DNA from: an uncultured Chitinophagaceae bacterium
Lineage (GTDB): Bacteria; Bacteroidota; Bacteroidia; Chitinophagales; Chitinophagaceae
NCBI GenBank assembly: GCA_936908745.1
Contig: CAKZFX010000009.1
Coordinates: forward strand, 186,001-250,000
DNA: 64,000 nucleotides
Reading direction: 5' to 3'
Shown one piece after another: positions 1 to 7,886 of the stretch (its first letter is position 1; the number at the start of each line of letters is the position of its first letter). Under the pieces are notes generated by a model. That model did no database searches. It was not told the origin of the DNA and saw only the letters and a program-made list of their open reading frames with translations. The translations under genes were made by a program, and so were the position numbers.

Positions 1-93
1 AGGCTTTCTTTTTTCCCTTTTTCTTTTACAAAACATTTTTTCCGGGGTTGAGAGGAAAACAAACATTTTTTATTCATTCTTAAAACAAATGTT

Positions 94-468
94 ATGGAAT
101 TAACAGGAAGGCTGACCGCCAATGCAAAGGTCAATGAATTGAAAGATGGGCGCAAAGTGGTGAATTTCTCCATTGCCATCAATGAAAGTTACAAATCCAA
201 AAACACCGATGAATGGAAGCGGCTCACTACCTATGTGAACTGTTCCTGGTGGCGCAGTGATGCGATTGCACGTCACCTTGTCAAAGGCGCACTGGTGGAA
301 GTGCAGGGTCGTATCAGTGTGAGCGCATGGATGAACAGCAAAGGAGAACCTAAAGGTTCGCTGGATTTTCATGCAAACAGTATCAAATTGCACGGCAAGG
401 GAAATGCTGAGGCAATTGATGCAGCCCCGGCACATGCTACTTCGCCGGTGGATGACTTGCCGTTTTAA
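94..468 (+). CDS. ssb: Single-stranded DNA-binding protein
   Basis: OB-fold SSB that coats single-stranded DNA during replication, repair and plasmid or element transfer. The pattern is classic: an N-terminal LTGRLTANAKV strand, then VNFSIAINE, YVNCSWWR and VEVQGRI strands over about residues 1-100, followed by a short linker and the acidic-hydrophobic tip DDLPF that SSBs use to bind partner proteins. At 124 aa it has a shorter linker than many chromosomal SSBs. With mobilization genes nearby, it is more likely an element-borne copy than the housekeeping one (inference). The ATG at 94 follows an A/T-rich leader without an obvious Shine-Dalgarno sequence. A hairpin follows the gene. Confidence 0.93.
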   Translation: MELTGRLTANAKVNELKDGRKVVNFSIAINESYKSKNTDEWKRLTTYVNCSWWRSDAIARHLVKGALVEVQGRISVSAWMNSKGEPKGSLDFHANSIKLHGKGNAEAIDAAPAHATSPVDDLPF

Positions 469-487
469 TGATTGACAGATGACGCTA

Positions 488-515
488 ATGCAAGGGTGAA
501 AAACCGCCCTTGCAT
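488..515 (+). terminator. Hairpin downstream of ssb
   Basis: Perfect 9-bp arms (ATGCAAGGG at 488-496 and CCCTTGCAT at 507-515) with a 10-nt loop, starting 20 bases after the ssb stop. Only a weak T-rich stretch follows, so it may be a weak terminator or a 3'-end stabilizer. Confidence 0.45.
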
Positions 516-527
516 TTGTGCGTTAAA

Positions 528-577
528 AAGCTGCCCCGCATCATAGTGATAGATACTTAAAACTGCCGGGGCAGCTT
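528..577 (-). terminator. Terminator of the 582-1571 gene, possibly bidirectional
   Basis: Perfect 11-bp inverted repeat (AAGCTGCCCCG at 528-538, CGGGGCAGCTT at 567-577) with a 28-nt loop. It lies between the convergent ssb and HEPN genes. On the minus strand the second arm runs into a T tract, as expected for an intrinsic terminator of the HEPN gene that stops at 582. Confidence 0.65.
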
Positions 578-581
578 GGTA

Positions 582-1571
582 TTATTGCTTTTTGAATTTT
601 AAATCCAACAGGAAATTCATTTCGTTGGCAAAAAAATTATTGATATTCCTGAATTTATGAACTTTCCAAAATTCGGCCCTGCCTCCAAATGCCATCGCTG
701 TTGTCTTACGGAAAAGATCAGCCGTATCTTTTTTATTTAAAACAATAGTTATTAGTATTTCACTGACGACGGAGTGTATGAACAACAGGTAATTGCCTGT
801 ATGAATTTCATTCTTCGCACTATGAACCAGCTTTGACCTGACCGTATAGGATTTTTTAACCCTGTCAAATATTTCTTTTGAATCTGCTGCATTATCACCC
901 ACCAGCACACCGGCCATTCTTGCCAGCTTATAGCCCACGCCCATAGTATCATCATCGACGACAAGGCTTTCAATAAACATCACCAGTAAAAGAAATTTTA
1001 CATACGTCCTTTTCTCTGCGCAGGCTTCAAGATAGATACCAAGCAACCTGTTAAAGGCTTCCGGATTCGGAATATTCATAAACTGCTCAAGGACTTTATT
1101 TGCCCTGCTCTGCTCTTTGCTGCCAAGGAAAAATAAATTGCGTTGTTCATCTTTTGTATACCGGTCTTTAAAATGAAAGACTGAATGATCATACAACCCT
1201 ACCGTTACAATCTGATGTTCCTGTATACGAGTACCATTAATTTCATAGTCATGATACTGCGTTATAAAATCAGCCATCAGTTGCATCTTGGAAGGCTGAA
1301 GCAATAATAAAAACTGATAAGTCTTTTCCAGTTGTGCCTTATCCTGCGAGAAAAATACATAAGTGATTTTTTCCCATCCATGCTTATTGGTTTCTTTTAA
1401 TACATCATCTAGCATTTCTTTTCCCTGGTCAATTTGATTTAATATTTTTTTGAAGGCTGCACTGTGCAATAGCATATACGATACTCCATATTTCGCAAAT
1501 TCCAGTCTTTTAAACCCTTTACTGTATATCCCGGTAAGAATATAAAAATCATAATTTTTTTTCTCAAGCAT
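582..1571 (-). CDS. HEPN-domain protein, candidate defence RNase
   Basis: A 329-aa protein with no family name I can give with certainty. Its C-terminal third looks like an Apea-like HEPN domain: the segment YTVRSKLVHSAK contains the HEPN signature R-x4-H (R245 and H250), preceded by helical stretches from about residue 165. HEPN proteins are commonly metal-independent RNases in abortive-infection or toxin systems. The N-terminal 160 residues are a mixed alpha/beta region without a motif I recognise. The gene stands alone, convergent to ssb and divergent from the radC-like gene, with its own terminator. No antitoxin-like partner is adjacent on its strand, so it may be a stand-alone effector. 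Function is inferred from the HEPN motif and context only. Confidence 0.6.
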   Translation of the reverse strand: MLEKKNYDFYILTGIYSKGFKRLEFAKYGVSYMLLHSAAFKKILNQIDQGKEMLDDVLKETNKHGWEKITYVFFSQDKAQLEKTYQFLLLLQPSKMQLMADFITQYHDYEINGTRIQEHQIVTVGLYDHSVFHFKDRYTKDEQRNLFFLGSKEQSRANKVLEQFMNIPNPEAFNRLLGIYLEACAEKRTYVKFLLLVMFIESLVVDDDTMGVGYKLARMAGVLVGDNAADSKEIFDRVKKSYTVRSKLVHSAKNEIHTGNYLLFIHSVVSEILITIVLNKKDTADLFRKTTAMAFGGRAEFWKVHKFRNINNFFANEMNFLLDLKFKKQ

Positions 1572-1601
1572 AGTTGTTGATTTTATTCATCATTACACAA
1601 A

Positions 1602-1711
1602 GTTCGGCTTCCGCCTGCAATATGCTTGCAAGGAGTTCGGCATAAACGCTAGGGCTTTGCACAGGGCTTTCATTTATTCCGCTCCTCCTTGCGCATATTC
1701 GGCTTCAGCTG
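1602..1711. repeat. Repeat-rich intergenic region upstream of the radC-like gene
   Basis: The 185-bp divergent gap 1572-1756 holds two near copies of TTCGGCTTC[CA]GC (about 1603-1614 and 1699-1710). It also holds an imperfect inverted repeat, ATATGCTTGCAAGGAG at 1620-1635 against CTCCTTGCGCATAT at 1685-1698. This could be a control region, a transfer-related site, or a decayed repeat element. Confidence 0.45.
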
Positions 1712-1756
1712 GGTATTGCTCCATAATCAATTTTCTAACAATTAAAAACGAAGATT

Positions 1757-2233
1757 ATGGAAAGCAAGATGAGTCTGGAAATGCTGAACAATGTATCAGA
1801 GATTGAGATTGTTTACAAAAGAAAAGTAAATGTGAAAGTATCGGAAAGGCCGCAGATCAAATCATCTAAAGACTGCGAAGAAGTCTTCCGGAACTACTGG
1901 GATGATGGAAAGATTGAACTGCTGGAAGAGTTCAAGGTATTATTCCTTAACAGGTCTCACCGTGTATTGCAAATGATGGCTGTTTCCAGTGGCGGTATAA
2001 CCGGGACAATCGCTGACCCGAGAATTATACTGGCTGCTGCGTTACGATTGGGATCCTGCTCAATCGTTTTATGCCACAACCATCCTTCCGGTAGCCTGAA
2101 ACCTTCAAGGGCCGATGAAGAGCTTACACAAAAAATAAAACAGGCTGCGATGTACCATGATATTTCAGTGCTGGATCATGTGATACTTACCAGCGAAGGG
2201 TATTGCAGTTTTGCAGAAGAGGGGCTTTTATAG
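1757..2233 (+). CDS. RadC-like JAB-domain protein
   Basis: RadC family (JAB/MPN metalloprotease fold), 158 aa, consisting of the JAB domain without the N-terminal helix-hairpin-helix part of full-length RadC. The zinc-site pattern is present: the acidic LLEEFK segment near residue 57, CHNHPSG with H107 and H109, and D120 after KPSR. Short RadC proteins of this type are very common on Bacteroidota mobile and defence islands. Their biochemical role is unsettled; the old DNA-repair assignment is not well supported. The gene is monocistronic, and its stop codon lies in the loop of the terminator that follows it. Confidence 0.85.
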   Translation: MESKMSLEMLNNVSEIEIVYKRKVNVKVSERPQIKSSKDCEEVFRNYWDDGKIELLEEFKVLFLNRSHRVLQMMAVSSGGITGTIADPRIILAAALRLGSCSIVLCHNHPSGSLKPSRADEELTQKIKQAAMYHDISVLDHVILTSEGYCSFAEEGLL

Positions 2234-2243
2234 CCCCTTTTTT
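2221..2243 (+). terminator. Terminator overlapping the radC-like stop codon
   Basis: Stem GGGGCT (2221-2226) with AGCCCC (2232-2237), a 5-nt loop and a run of six T. The TAG stop at 2231-2233 falls in the loop and second arm, so the last codons form the terminator stem. Confidence 0.75.
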
Positions 2244-2354
2244 ATTCATCCGCTTTATCACTTAGCGTTATCCTTTCCTCCTATTACCAAAAGCCCCAAT
2301 AAACTGGCATAATGGCCTGTTTAAGTTAATTTTATGGCAAACTAAGGATTGAAT

Positions 2355-3812
2355 ATGCTGCCAGGAAAACATAGCGGGGAATGGTTTCTGCCGGGAGGAA
2401 AGAAATTTCCCGGGCGATTGATCATTAATAAAAAAAAGCAACGCATTACGCTGGAACTTTACGGCAACGAATTTATTGAAGGGGTTGCCGTTGATCCACC
2501 GAACACTTATCCACAGCACTTCCATACAGTTATATTGGGTGATAAAATTACCGCCACCTTATACAATTGTCATTGGGCTGGCTGTTCAGAAGTCGGTAAA
2601 AATTTATACCGTATTACATACCGGGTAGAGTATGTTTTTTCAGGTGTGCAGTTTTCCGACCCTGAGTTACCTGTACGGTACGGCTCTTTTATTTTCCCTC
2701 ACCTGGCTACCTGGTTTGATGGTGAAGAATTTCACGATAAACTCAAAGGCAAACAAGGCCTTTATGTAGATGGCAAGCATGTCGTCCGGGATATGCTAAA
2801 GACCGATGAGATAAAGATCAATGAAGGACTTACGATCTTTTTCCAAGATCAGGTAAGAGAGACTATCGACAAAATGGATACCAGCTATAAAGTTATCTAT
2901 GAGAAATTTGCGCATTTTCAGTATGGGGCCGATATACCCTTTCGTACATTGCTCAAAGATGCAGTGACTTTTTTAAAATTACTTTCCTGCTGTTTAGGGA
3001 AACCCCTGAACTTTCTAATAGTCTACGCAGGTGCAGACAAGTCAAAATTAAGTACCGTCAAGAACGATTTTAGTAATTCTGGGAATACCGTTAAAATCCA
3101 TGTCAATAACTATACGCTGAAAAAAGGAAAGGAAATTGACACCCATAGTTATCATGGCAGGCATATGATGGTTAGCGGAGAGACCTGCAACCGAGAAGAA
3201 ATGAAACAGGTTATTATTAACTGGTTTGCCAACGAACGGCTTTTCAATATTTACGAATACTACCTTGACTCCAATAACTGGATGCAGGGGACAAAAGCCA
3301 GGCTCAGTAATGTGATGTTCAATAACCGTTTCCTGAATCTTATTCAGGGCCTGGAGGACTATTTCAGGGAGCATTTTGAGACGGTGCTAACCCAGGCAGA
3401 TCGGGATCAATTCAACCTGAAAAAAAGTAATGTGCTTAGAACCATAACAGATCCGTCTCTCAAGCAGTGGCTGAACAATAGCTTTAAATTCACCGGGTAT
3501 CCGAAACTGGAGGAAAAGCTTACAAAAATCATAGCCGAATTAGCAGATGACATGAGTAAGGTGCTGGATGGTGTATCACTTGATTTTTTTCCGGAATCTG
3601 CAAAAGAGTTTCGTAATCAGCTTTCTCACGGCATGTCCAAAGAAATTAATCTTGGGAAAAGGTTACACCGTGATTACCATACCGCACGGCTCCTTTTAGG
3701 GGTTTGTATACTGCGTTCTCTGAATGTAGCCAGGCTTAAAGAACGTGTGGCCTATTATTCAGGATTTGAAGATGCAGCACATGAAATATATTTATTTCAA
3801 AAACAAAACTAA
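2355..3812 (+). CDS. ApeA-like anti-phage HEPN protein
   Basis: A 485-aa protein resembling ApeA-type abortive-infection HEPN proteins. The N-terminal half begins GEWFLPGGKKFPGRL and continues as a beta-rich region like the ApeA N-terminal domain. The C-terminal helical region contains EFRNQLSHGMS, a HEPN R-x4-H motif (about R420 and H425), typical of the RNase active site. I start it at ATG 2355, seven bases after an AAGG, rather than at the in-frame TTG at 2349. The TAA stop touches the ATG of the next gene, so the two are almost certainly co-translated. The family is known for RNA cleavage on phage infection; activity here is inferred. Confidence 0.72.
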   Translation: MLPGKHSGEWFLPGGKKFPGRLIINKKKQRITLELYGNEFIEGVAVDPPNTYPQHFHTVILGDKITATLYNCHWAGCSEVGKNLYRITYRVEYVFSGVQFSDPELPVRYGSFIFPHLATWFDGEEFHDKLKGKQGLYVDGKHVVRDMLKTDEIKINEGLTIFFQDQVRETIDKMDTSYKVIYEKFAHFQYGADIPFRTLLKDAVTFLKLLSCCLGKPLNFLIVYAGADKSKLSTVKNDFSNSGNTVKIHVNNYTLKKGKEIDTHSYHGRHMMVSGETCNREEMKQVIINWFANERLFNIYEYYLDSNNWMQGTKARLSNVMFNNRFLNLIQGLEDYFREHFETVLTQADRDQFNLKKSNVLRTITDPSLKQWLNNSFKFTGYPKLEEKLTKIIAELADDMSKVLDGVSLDFFPESAKEFRNQLSHGMSKEINLGKRLHRDYHTARLLLGVCILRSLNVARLKERVAYYSGFEDAAHEIYLFQKQN

Positions 3813-5873
3813 ATGGACGATACTTTTTTAGATGAAATGAACCTCCCTTTATCCAACCCCCAGGAGGAACTGGAGACGATTTCTAAAAATCAACTGATGC
3901 CTCTTTTCGATCCTGCTCGGTTTGAAGTTCGGTCAGAAGACTACAGAGATAAAGGCATTGACCTGCATATTGAGTTGAAAAAGGCCAATAAACATACCAA
4001 TATCAGGTTCGCCATTCAGCTAAAAGCGACGGAGAGTAAAAACACGAATAAGGATGGGACGATAAGCTTGCAAATACAAACCAGTAATATTAATTACCTA
4101 TTGAACAATCCCGGGCCGGCCTACTATGTTTTATACTTCAAAAGCACTGGTACTTTTTACTATGAGAACCTGAATGATTTTGTAACGACCTTATCGGAAA
4201 AACAGATCGATTGGAAAAAGCAACAAAGCCATGTCTTGCGCTTTACAAAACTGCTGACAAAGGACACTATTGAAAAAATTTATGCCCAGACATTACAAAA
4301 AGGGATCTTTCACCGCAAAGTAAATGAGAGACTGATCCTGCAATCGGCATCCATACCCTCTGCCGACAGGATTATGGTCGATGCTGATCTCAACATTGCC
4401 GAGGATTCAAAAATCAGGAGTTTGATCGAAACCGCAGGTTTAATGCTGATCAATGAAGCCCGGTGGAAAGATGTGATAGCCCTTCACAAAAATGGGTCAC
4501 AATCCATTGCCTCAACTGCAAAATATAACCTGTTGTTAGGGATGGCTTACTATTACAATGGGAACCATGTGGATGCTCTTTCTTTTCTAAAGTCTGCACA
4601 GAGATTACGGGCTGAACTTCCCGCTGACCTCAGCATTCATCTGGAGTATTTTCTTATCAGTGTCAGGCATTCTCTGGGACTTGCCACCGACCAGGATTAT
4701 ATGAAAAAGATTGATGAACTGGAAGGTACCGATAGTGTCGGGCTTTATATCAGGATTGAAAAAGCCAAGACCGAGTATTTAAAAAATCTGTCCGGTAATG
4801 AGGAAGACAACTATAATAAACTCCTCAGTGATATACAAACTGTGCTGAGTCATCCTAAGGCAGATAATGCGCTTCGGTATTTTGCAGAAGGTGAAATGGT
4901 AATAATCCGCGGTTCCAAGAATAACTGGGAGTATGTCAAAAAAATAGCTATGATCAATGCTAAAGAGGCGATGACAGGCCCGGACAGAGAGCTGCGCAGG
5001 GACGCATACGATAAGTTTTCGGCATCTTATGATAGCTGGCTGGAGGCGCTGAATAAATTAACGCAGGAAACATACCGGAAAGGAAATTACTTGCACTACC
5101 TGCATGCCCTTATTAACGAGGTGAAAGTGATTTATGAAATGACTGTTTTTTTGAAGGAGATACGCATTCAATACAGCATTCCAGGGATGCCGGAATTAAG
5201 AATGACGGATGAACCTTCGCTGTTTACAAACCTGCTGACAAAAGTTGAAACGGCACTGAAATTTTACCGGCAGATAGGCCATATAGAAAATGAAGTGGTT
5301 GCCTTATCACTACGCTATGAACTGGAACATTATCTCGGAGATTATGCAAAGGCATCTGTAACCATTGCAGAAGCCGAAAATATTATTGACATCTATGAAC
5401 TACCCGACAAAAAAAGAAGGCTGGATTTTCTGAAAAACAAGGGCACCACACATGAACAGATCATTGCATGGATAGCCAGATTAGCAGACAAAGCGCAGGA
5501 AGAGCGCAAAGAAGTAGAATCGATGATCAGGGATATGCAGAAAATGGACGAGGAGGAACGCAAAGAAAAATCTCCCAAAGATGATCACCTGAACATCCAT
5601 TTAATTCCCATCGGATTTTTCCAGTTTCCTGAAACCCAAAAAGCCAAAGTATATGAAATACTGAACATACAGGACGAACAATTAAAAAAACACTTTGACC
5701 ATCTTTTTACCTTCATCATACCAGTTGTCAATATCCATTATTCATCGATTACTCAAGAAGGCCCCATGAACGGGAACCTTGCTGACAAAGGAATAGAAAG
5801 CTGGCGAAATATATATCGCGTAAGAAAGGCCTTTTATGACAACAAATTTTACAGGGACGAATCGATCCCGTAA
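3813..5873 (+). CDS. DUF4365 nuclease-like protein with TPR region
   Basis: 686 aa. Residues about 20-160 match the DUF4365 pattern, a PD-(D/E)xK-like restriction-endonuclease fold: KGIDLHIEL supplies D50 and E54, and FAIQLKAT supplies Q69 and K71, so the putative catalytic set is intact. From about residue 190 the protein is helical, with an ALSFLKSAQ-type TPR signature near residues 240-270 and charged coiled-coil stretches near 570-590. DUF4365 proteins are frequent in defence islands. The start codon directly follows the stop of the ApeA-like HEPN gene, making a two-gene unit with a nuclease-like plus RNase-like composition. It ends five bases from a convergent gene. Role as a defence effector or sensor is inferred. 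Confidence 0.68.
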   Translation: MDDTFLDEMNLPLSNPQEELETISKNQLMPLFDPARFEVRSEDYRDKGIDLHIELKKANKHTNIRFAIQLKATESKNTNKDGTISLQIQTSNINYLLNNPGPAYYVLYFKSTGTFYYENLNDFVTTLSEKQIDWKKQQSHVLRFTKLLTKDTIEKIYAQTLQKGIFHRKVNERLILQSASIPSADRIMVDADLNIAEDSKIRSLIETAGLMLINEARWKDVIALHKNGSQSIASTAKYNLLLGMAYYYNGNHVDALSFLKSAQRLRAELPADLSIHLEYFLISVRHSLGLATDQDYMKKIDELEGTDSVGLYIRIEKAKTEYLKNLSGNEEDNYNKLLSDIQTVLSHPKADNALRYFAEGEMVIIRGSKNNWEYVKKIAMINAKEAMTGPDRELRRDAYDKFSASYDSWLEALNKLTQETYRKGNYLHYLHALINEVKVIYEMTVFLKEIRIQYSIPGMPELRMTDEPSLFTNLLTKVETALKFYRQIGHIENEVVALSLRYELEHYLGDYAKASVTIAEAENIIDIYELPDKKRRLDFLKNKGTTHEQIIAWIARLADKAQEERKEVESMIRDMQKMDEEERKEKSPKDDHLNIHLIPIGFFQFPETQKAKVYEILNIQDEQLKKHFDHLFTFIIPVVNIHYSSITQEGPMNGNLADKGIESWRNIYRVRKAFYDNKFYRDESIP

Positions 5874-5878
5874 AAAAC

Positions 5879-6163
5879 CTATAATTGCTTTAAGCGATCA
5901 TAAAAATCAGTTAGCCCGCTTTTCTTTAAAATTTCCTCGTGGATGCTTTTAAACTCGGCTTTTGATTCTTCCGGTAAGGCCTGCAGCACTTCGTCATCAA
6001 AACTATTTTTTTCAGACAGCAACCCTGCTTCGATTAATCGGCTTAACAAAAGGATATTTTGCCTGCTAGCGACAAAGACCACTTTGCAGCTTTCGCTCAT
6101 GCCCGGGCTGCTTAATACGGTTTCAAAAACTTTTGATTTTTCTTTCTTCACCGAAGTATTCAT
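5879..6163 (-). CDS. Small hypothetical protein
   Basis: 94 aa, not recognised. It is highly charged and mainly helical in appearance (VKKEKSKVFETVL at the start, a leucine-rich NILLLSRLIEAGLL, then ESKAEFKSIHEEILKK). There is no signal peptide or membrane segment. It is convergent with the DUF4365-TPR gene (5-base gap) and divergent from the 345-aa gene at 6256. The ATG at 6163 and a coherent amino-acid composition make it a plausible gene. It could be a small regulator or antitoxin, but nothing in the sequence proves this. Confidence 0.55.
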   Translation of the reverse strand: MNTSVKKEKSKVFETVLSSPGMSESCKVVFVASRQNILLLSRLIEAGLLSEKNSFDDEVLQALPEESKAEFKSIHEEILKKSGLTDFYDRLKQL

Positions 6164-6255
6164 ACTTCACATTTTTTGTATTATTTGAAAATTGATTTCA
6201 CACAAATCTATTACAGGTTTTTTACCTTCACTCATTCAGAAATTGAACGGCTACC

Positions 6256-7293
6256 ATGATACAGGAACAATTCACGCTCGACTGCGCATTTTTGCATGCT
6301 AAACTCGTTTTCCAGCTGATCAACCCGACATTGCGTTCCCTCACAGAGCAGCGGATTGCAGGAGGCAGGGAAAAGTTTGCAGGGGGACTCGGTGATACAT
6401 TTGCCAATAGTGTACTGACAGACGCTGTTTTAGATATTTTAAAAAAACAGGAAGTACAGAGCCTGGAGGAAAAGCTTTTCAGGAACGAACCCTGCCGTCA
6501 GGGGGAACTAGTCTGGATGGAACAGGACTTTTATTTTAAAGGCGCTTCAAAGGCAAAAACCATTTTCTCAGAAACCGGACAATCTTCATATGTGACATTT
6601 TATACGACGCTACAGCGTTATCAGGATTTAAAGATTTCAGGTAGATTCAATGCTGCGCATCTGTTTGGGGATTCTTCTGTTTACGCGGTGTCTGGCCGGA
6701 AAAATGTTTTCATATTCGCATTTGTCAGGGAAGTGAGTGCCACTGAAATAGAACTGCGGCCCATCTTCATCGGGTTAAAAATGATCCTTGGGCAGTTCGG
6801 CCTCAACCGCACAACCGATTATTTACAGGTATTTGCTGAAGACATCAGTGAATTTAGTAAATGCAGGGAGGTAACCCGTAGATCAGTAAAGATTGACGAC
6901 AATAAATTGATACCGGAAACGGCTGTTAAGAAGTATTTCGCAGAAATAATATACCAGGGATTTGTTCCTAAAGATTGGGCAGGAGAAAAATCGGATCTGT
7001 TCTGTGATCACGTCCATGTCGGCGGGCAGCGCTGCAATGCCGCTTTCCTCCTGAAAGGTCCATCAAATTTTGAGCCCATGACTTTTAGAAATATCGGGAA
7101 AGGCCAGGATCAGATCTTGCGTTTATACGAAGAACCTGCGGAGCTTTTTATCCTTCAGCATTGCCACTATGTCAAGCCGGAAATTTATAAACTTATGCGC
7201 ACATTTTCCAGCGACTTCACGAGGATTTCCCGCTACTGTATTATAGATGGGGAAGACACACTGCGTATTCTTAAAGCCTACGGAAAAATATAA
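6256..7293 (+). CDS. Hypothetical protein, possible nuclease-like C-terminus
   Basis: 345 aa, family not recognised. The N-terminal 200 residues are mixed alpha/beta without a clear motif. The C-terminal 100 residues (from about DHVHVGGQRCNAAFLLKG, through GKGQDQILRLYEEPAELFILQHCHYV, to YCIIDGEDTLRILKAYG) look like a conserved compact domain. The strand-lysine-glycine FLLKG and the following acidic and QH-containing strands are reminiscent of restriction-like nucleases, but I cannot confirm a catalytic triad. It is probably monocistronic, lying between a divergent small gene and the oriT-like region upstream of mobA. Confidence 0.55.
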   Translation: MIQEQFTLDCAFLHAKLVFQLINPTLRSLTEQRIAGGREKFAGGLGDTFANSVLTDAVLDILKKQEVQSLEEKLFRNEPCRQGELVWMEQDFYFKGASKAKTIFSETGQSSYVTFYTTLQRYQDLKISGRFNAAHLFGDSSVYAVSGRKNVFIFAFVREVSATEIELRPIFIGLKMILGQFGLNRTTDYLQVFAEDISEFSKCREVTRRSVKIDDNKLIPETAVKKYFAEIIYQGFVPKDWAGEKSDLFCDHVHVGGQRCNAAFLLKGPSNFEPMTFRNIGKGQDQILRLYEEPAELFILQHCHYVKPEIYKLMRTFSSDFTRISRYCIIDGEDTLRILKAYGKI

Positions 7294-7386
7294 GACTGTA
7301 TAGCGTTCGGATTTTGAACACGTATCTTTTAAACCCTCTGTTAATTCTAATTTTATAAAATCATTCAGGTTGCTATATCTGCAACC

Positions 7387-7426
7387 GGCAAGATGTACAA
7401 ACGTGGCACGTTTGGGGCATCTTGCC
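7387..7426. other. Putative oriT palindrome
   Basis: A 40-bp near-perfect palindrome: outer arms GGCAAGATG (7387-7395) and CATCTTGCC (7418-7426), inner arms CAAACGTG (7398-7405) and CACGTTTG (7407-7414), with 2- and 3-base mismatched spacers and a single central G. A G-rich tract (7435-7457) follows, and mobA begins about 50 bases downstream. This position and architecture fit the origin of transfer recognised by the MobA/MobB relaxosome. It could instead be an operator for the mob operon. Confidence 0.6.
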
Positions 7427-7475
7427 CTTCACTCCGGGGTCGTTTCGGGGTTGGGGAAGATGAGCCAAGAAGAAA

Positions 7476-7886
7476 GTGAAAATGATTTTTGTGATGGGAA
7501 AGGAAAAGAAAACCAGGTCAAAATGGCTAACGATTCGGCTATCGGAAGAGGAAGATAAAAAGCTGAACACATTGTTTGAAAAAACGGTTTGCAATTCACT
7601 CAGCGAATATGCCCGTGATGTCCTGTTACGGGAGCCTGTTACCATCAAATACAGAAATCAATCAGCCGATGATTTTTTAGCAGAAATGATAGTGCTGAAA
7701 AGAGAATTAAATGCCATTGGTAACAACTTCAACCAAGCAGTAAAAAGACTGCACACACTTGACCATATTCCTGAAATAAAAGCCTGGTTAATTGCCAGTG
7801 AAAAAGAGAAACAGCATTTTCTAAATGAGACGGAACAGATAAAAGAAAAACTCTCTCAAATCCAACGGCAATGGTCACAGTCGTAA
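7476..7886 (+). CDS. mobA: Mobilization accessory protein MobA (relaxosome DNA-binding)
   Basis: 136 aa, matching the small Bacteroidota mobilization proteins that bind oriT and assist the relaxase. An N-terminal ribbon-helix-helix-like segment (KKTRSKWLTIRLSEEEDKKLN) is followed by SEYARDVLL. The C-terminal part has the MobC/MobA-type helix with LNAIGNNFNQAVKRLH, typical of plasmid mobilization relaxosome proteins. The ORF opens at GTG 7476, but ATG 7482, preceded by AAGAAGAAAG, is the likelier start. Its end overlaps mobB by 16 bases, indicating translational coupling. Confidence 0.83.
   Translation: MKMIFVMGKEKKTRSKWLTIRLSEEEDKKLNTLFEKTVCNSLSEYARDVLLREPVTIKYRNQSADDFLAEMIVLKRELNAIGNNFNQAVKRLHTLDHIPEIKAWLIASEKEKQHFLNETEQIKEKLSQIQRQWSQS

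Noticed and set aside
7370..7558. Short open frame across the palindrome and mobA start
   Set aside because: It overlaps mobA in another frame and the palindrome; mobA has a clear family match.
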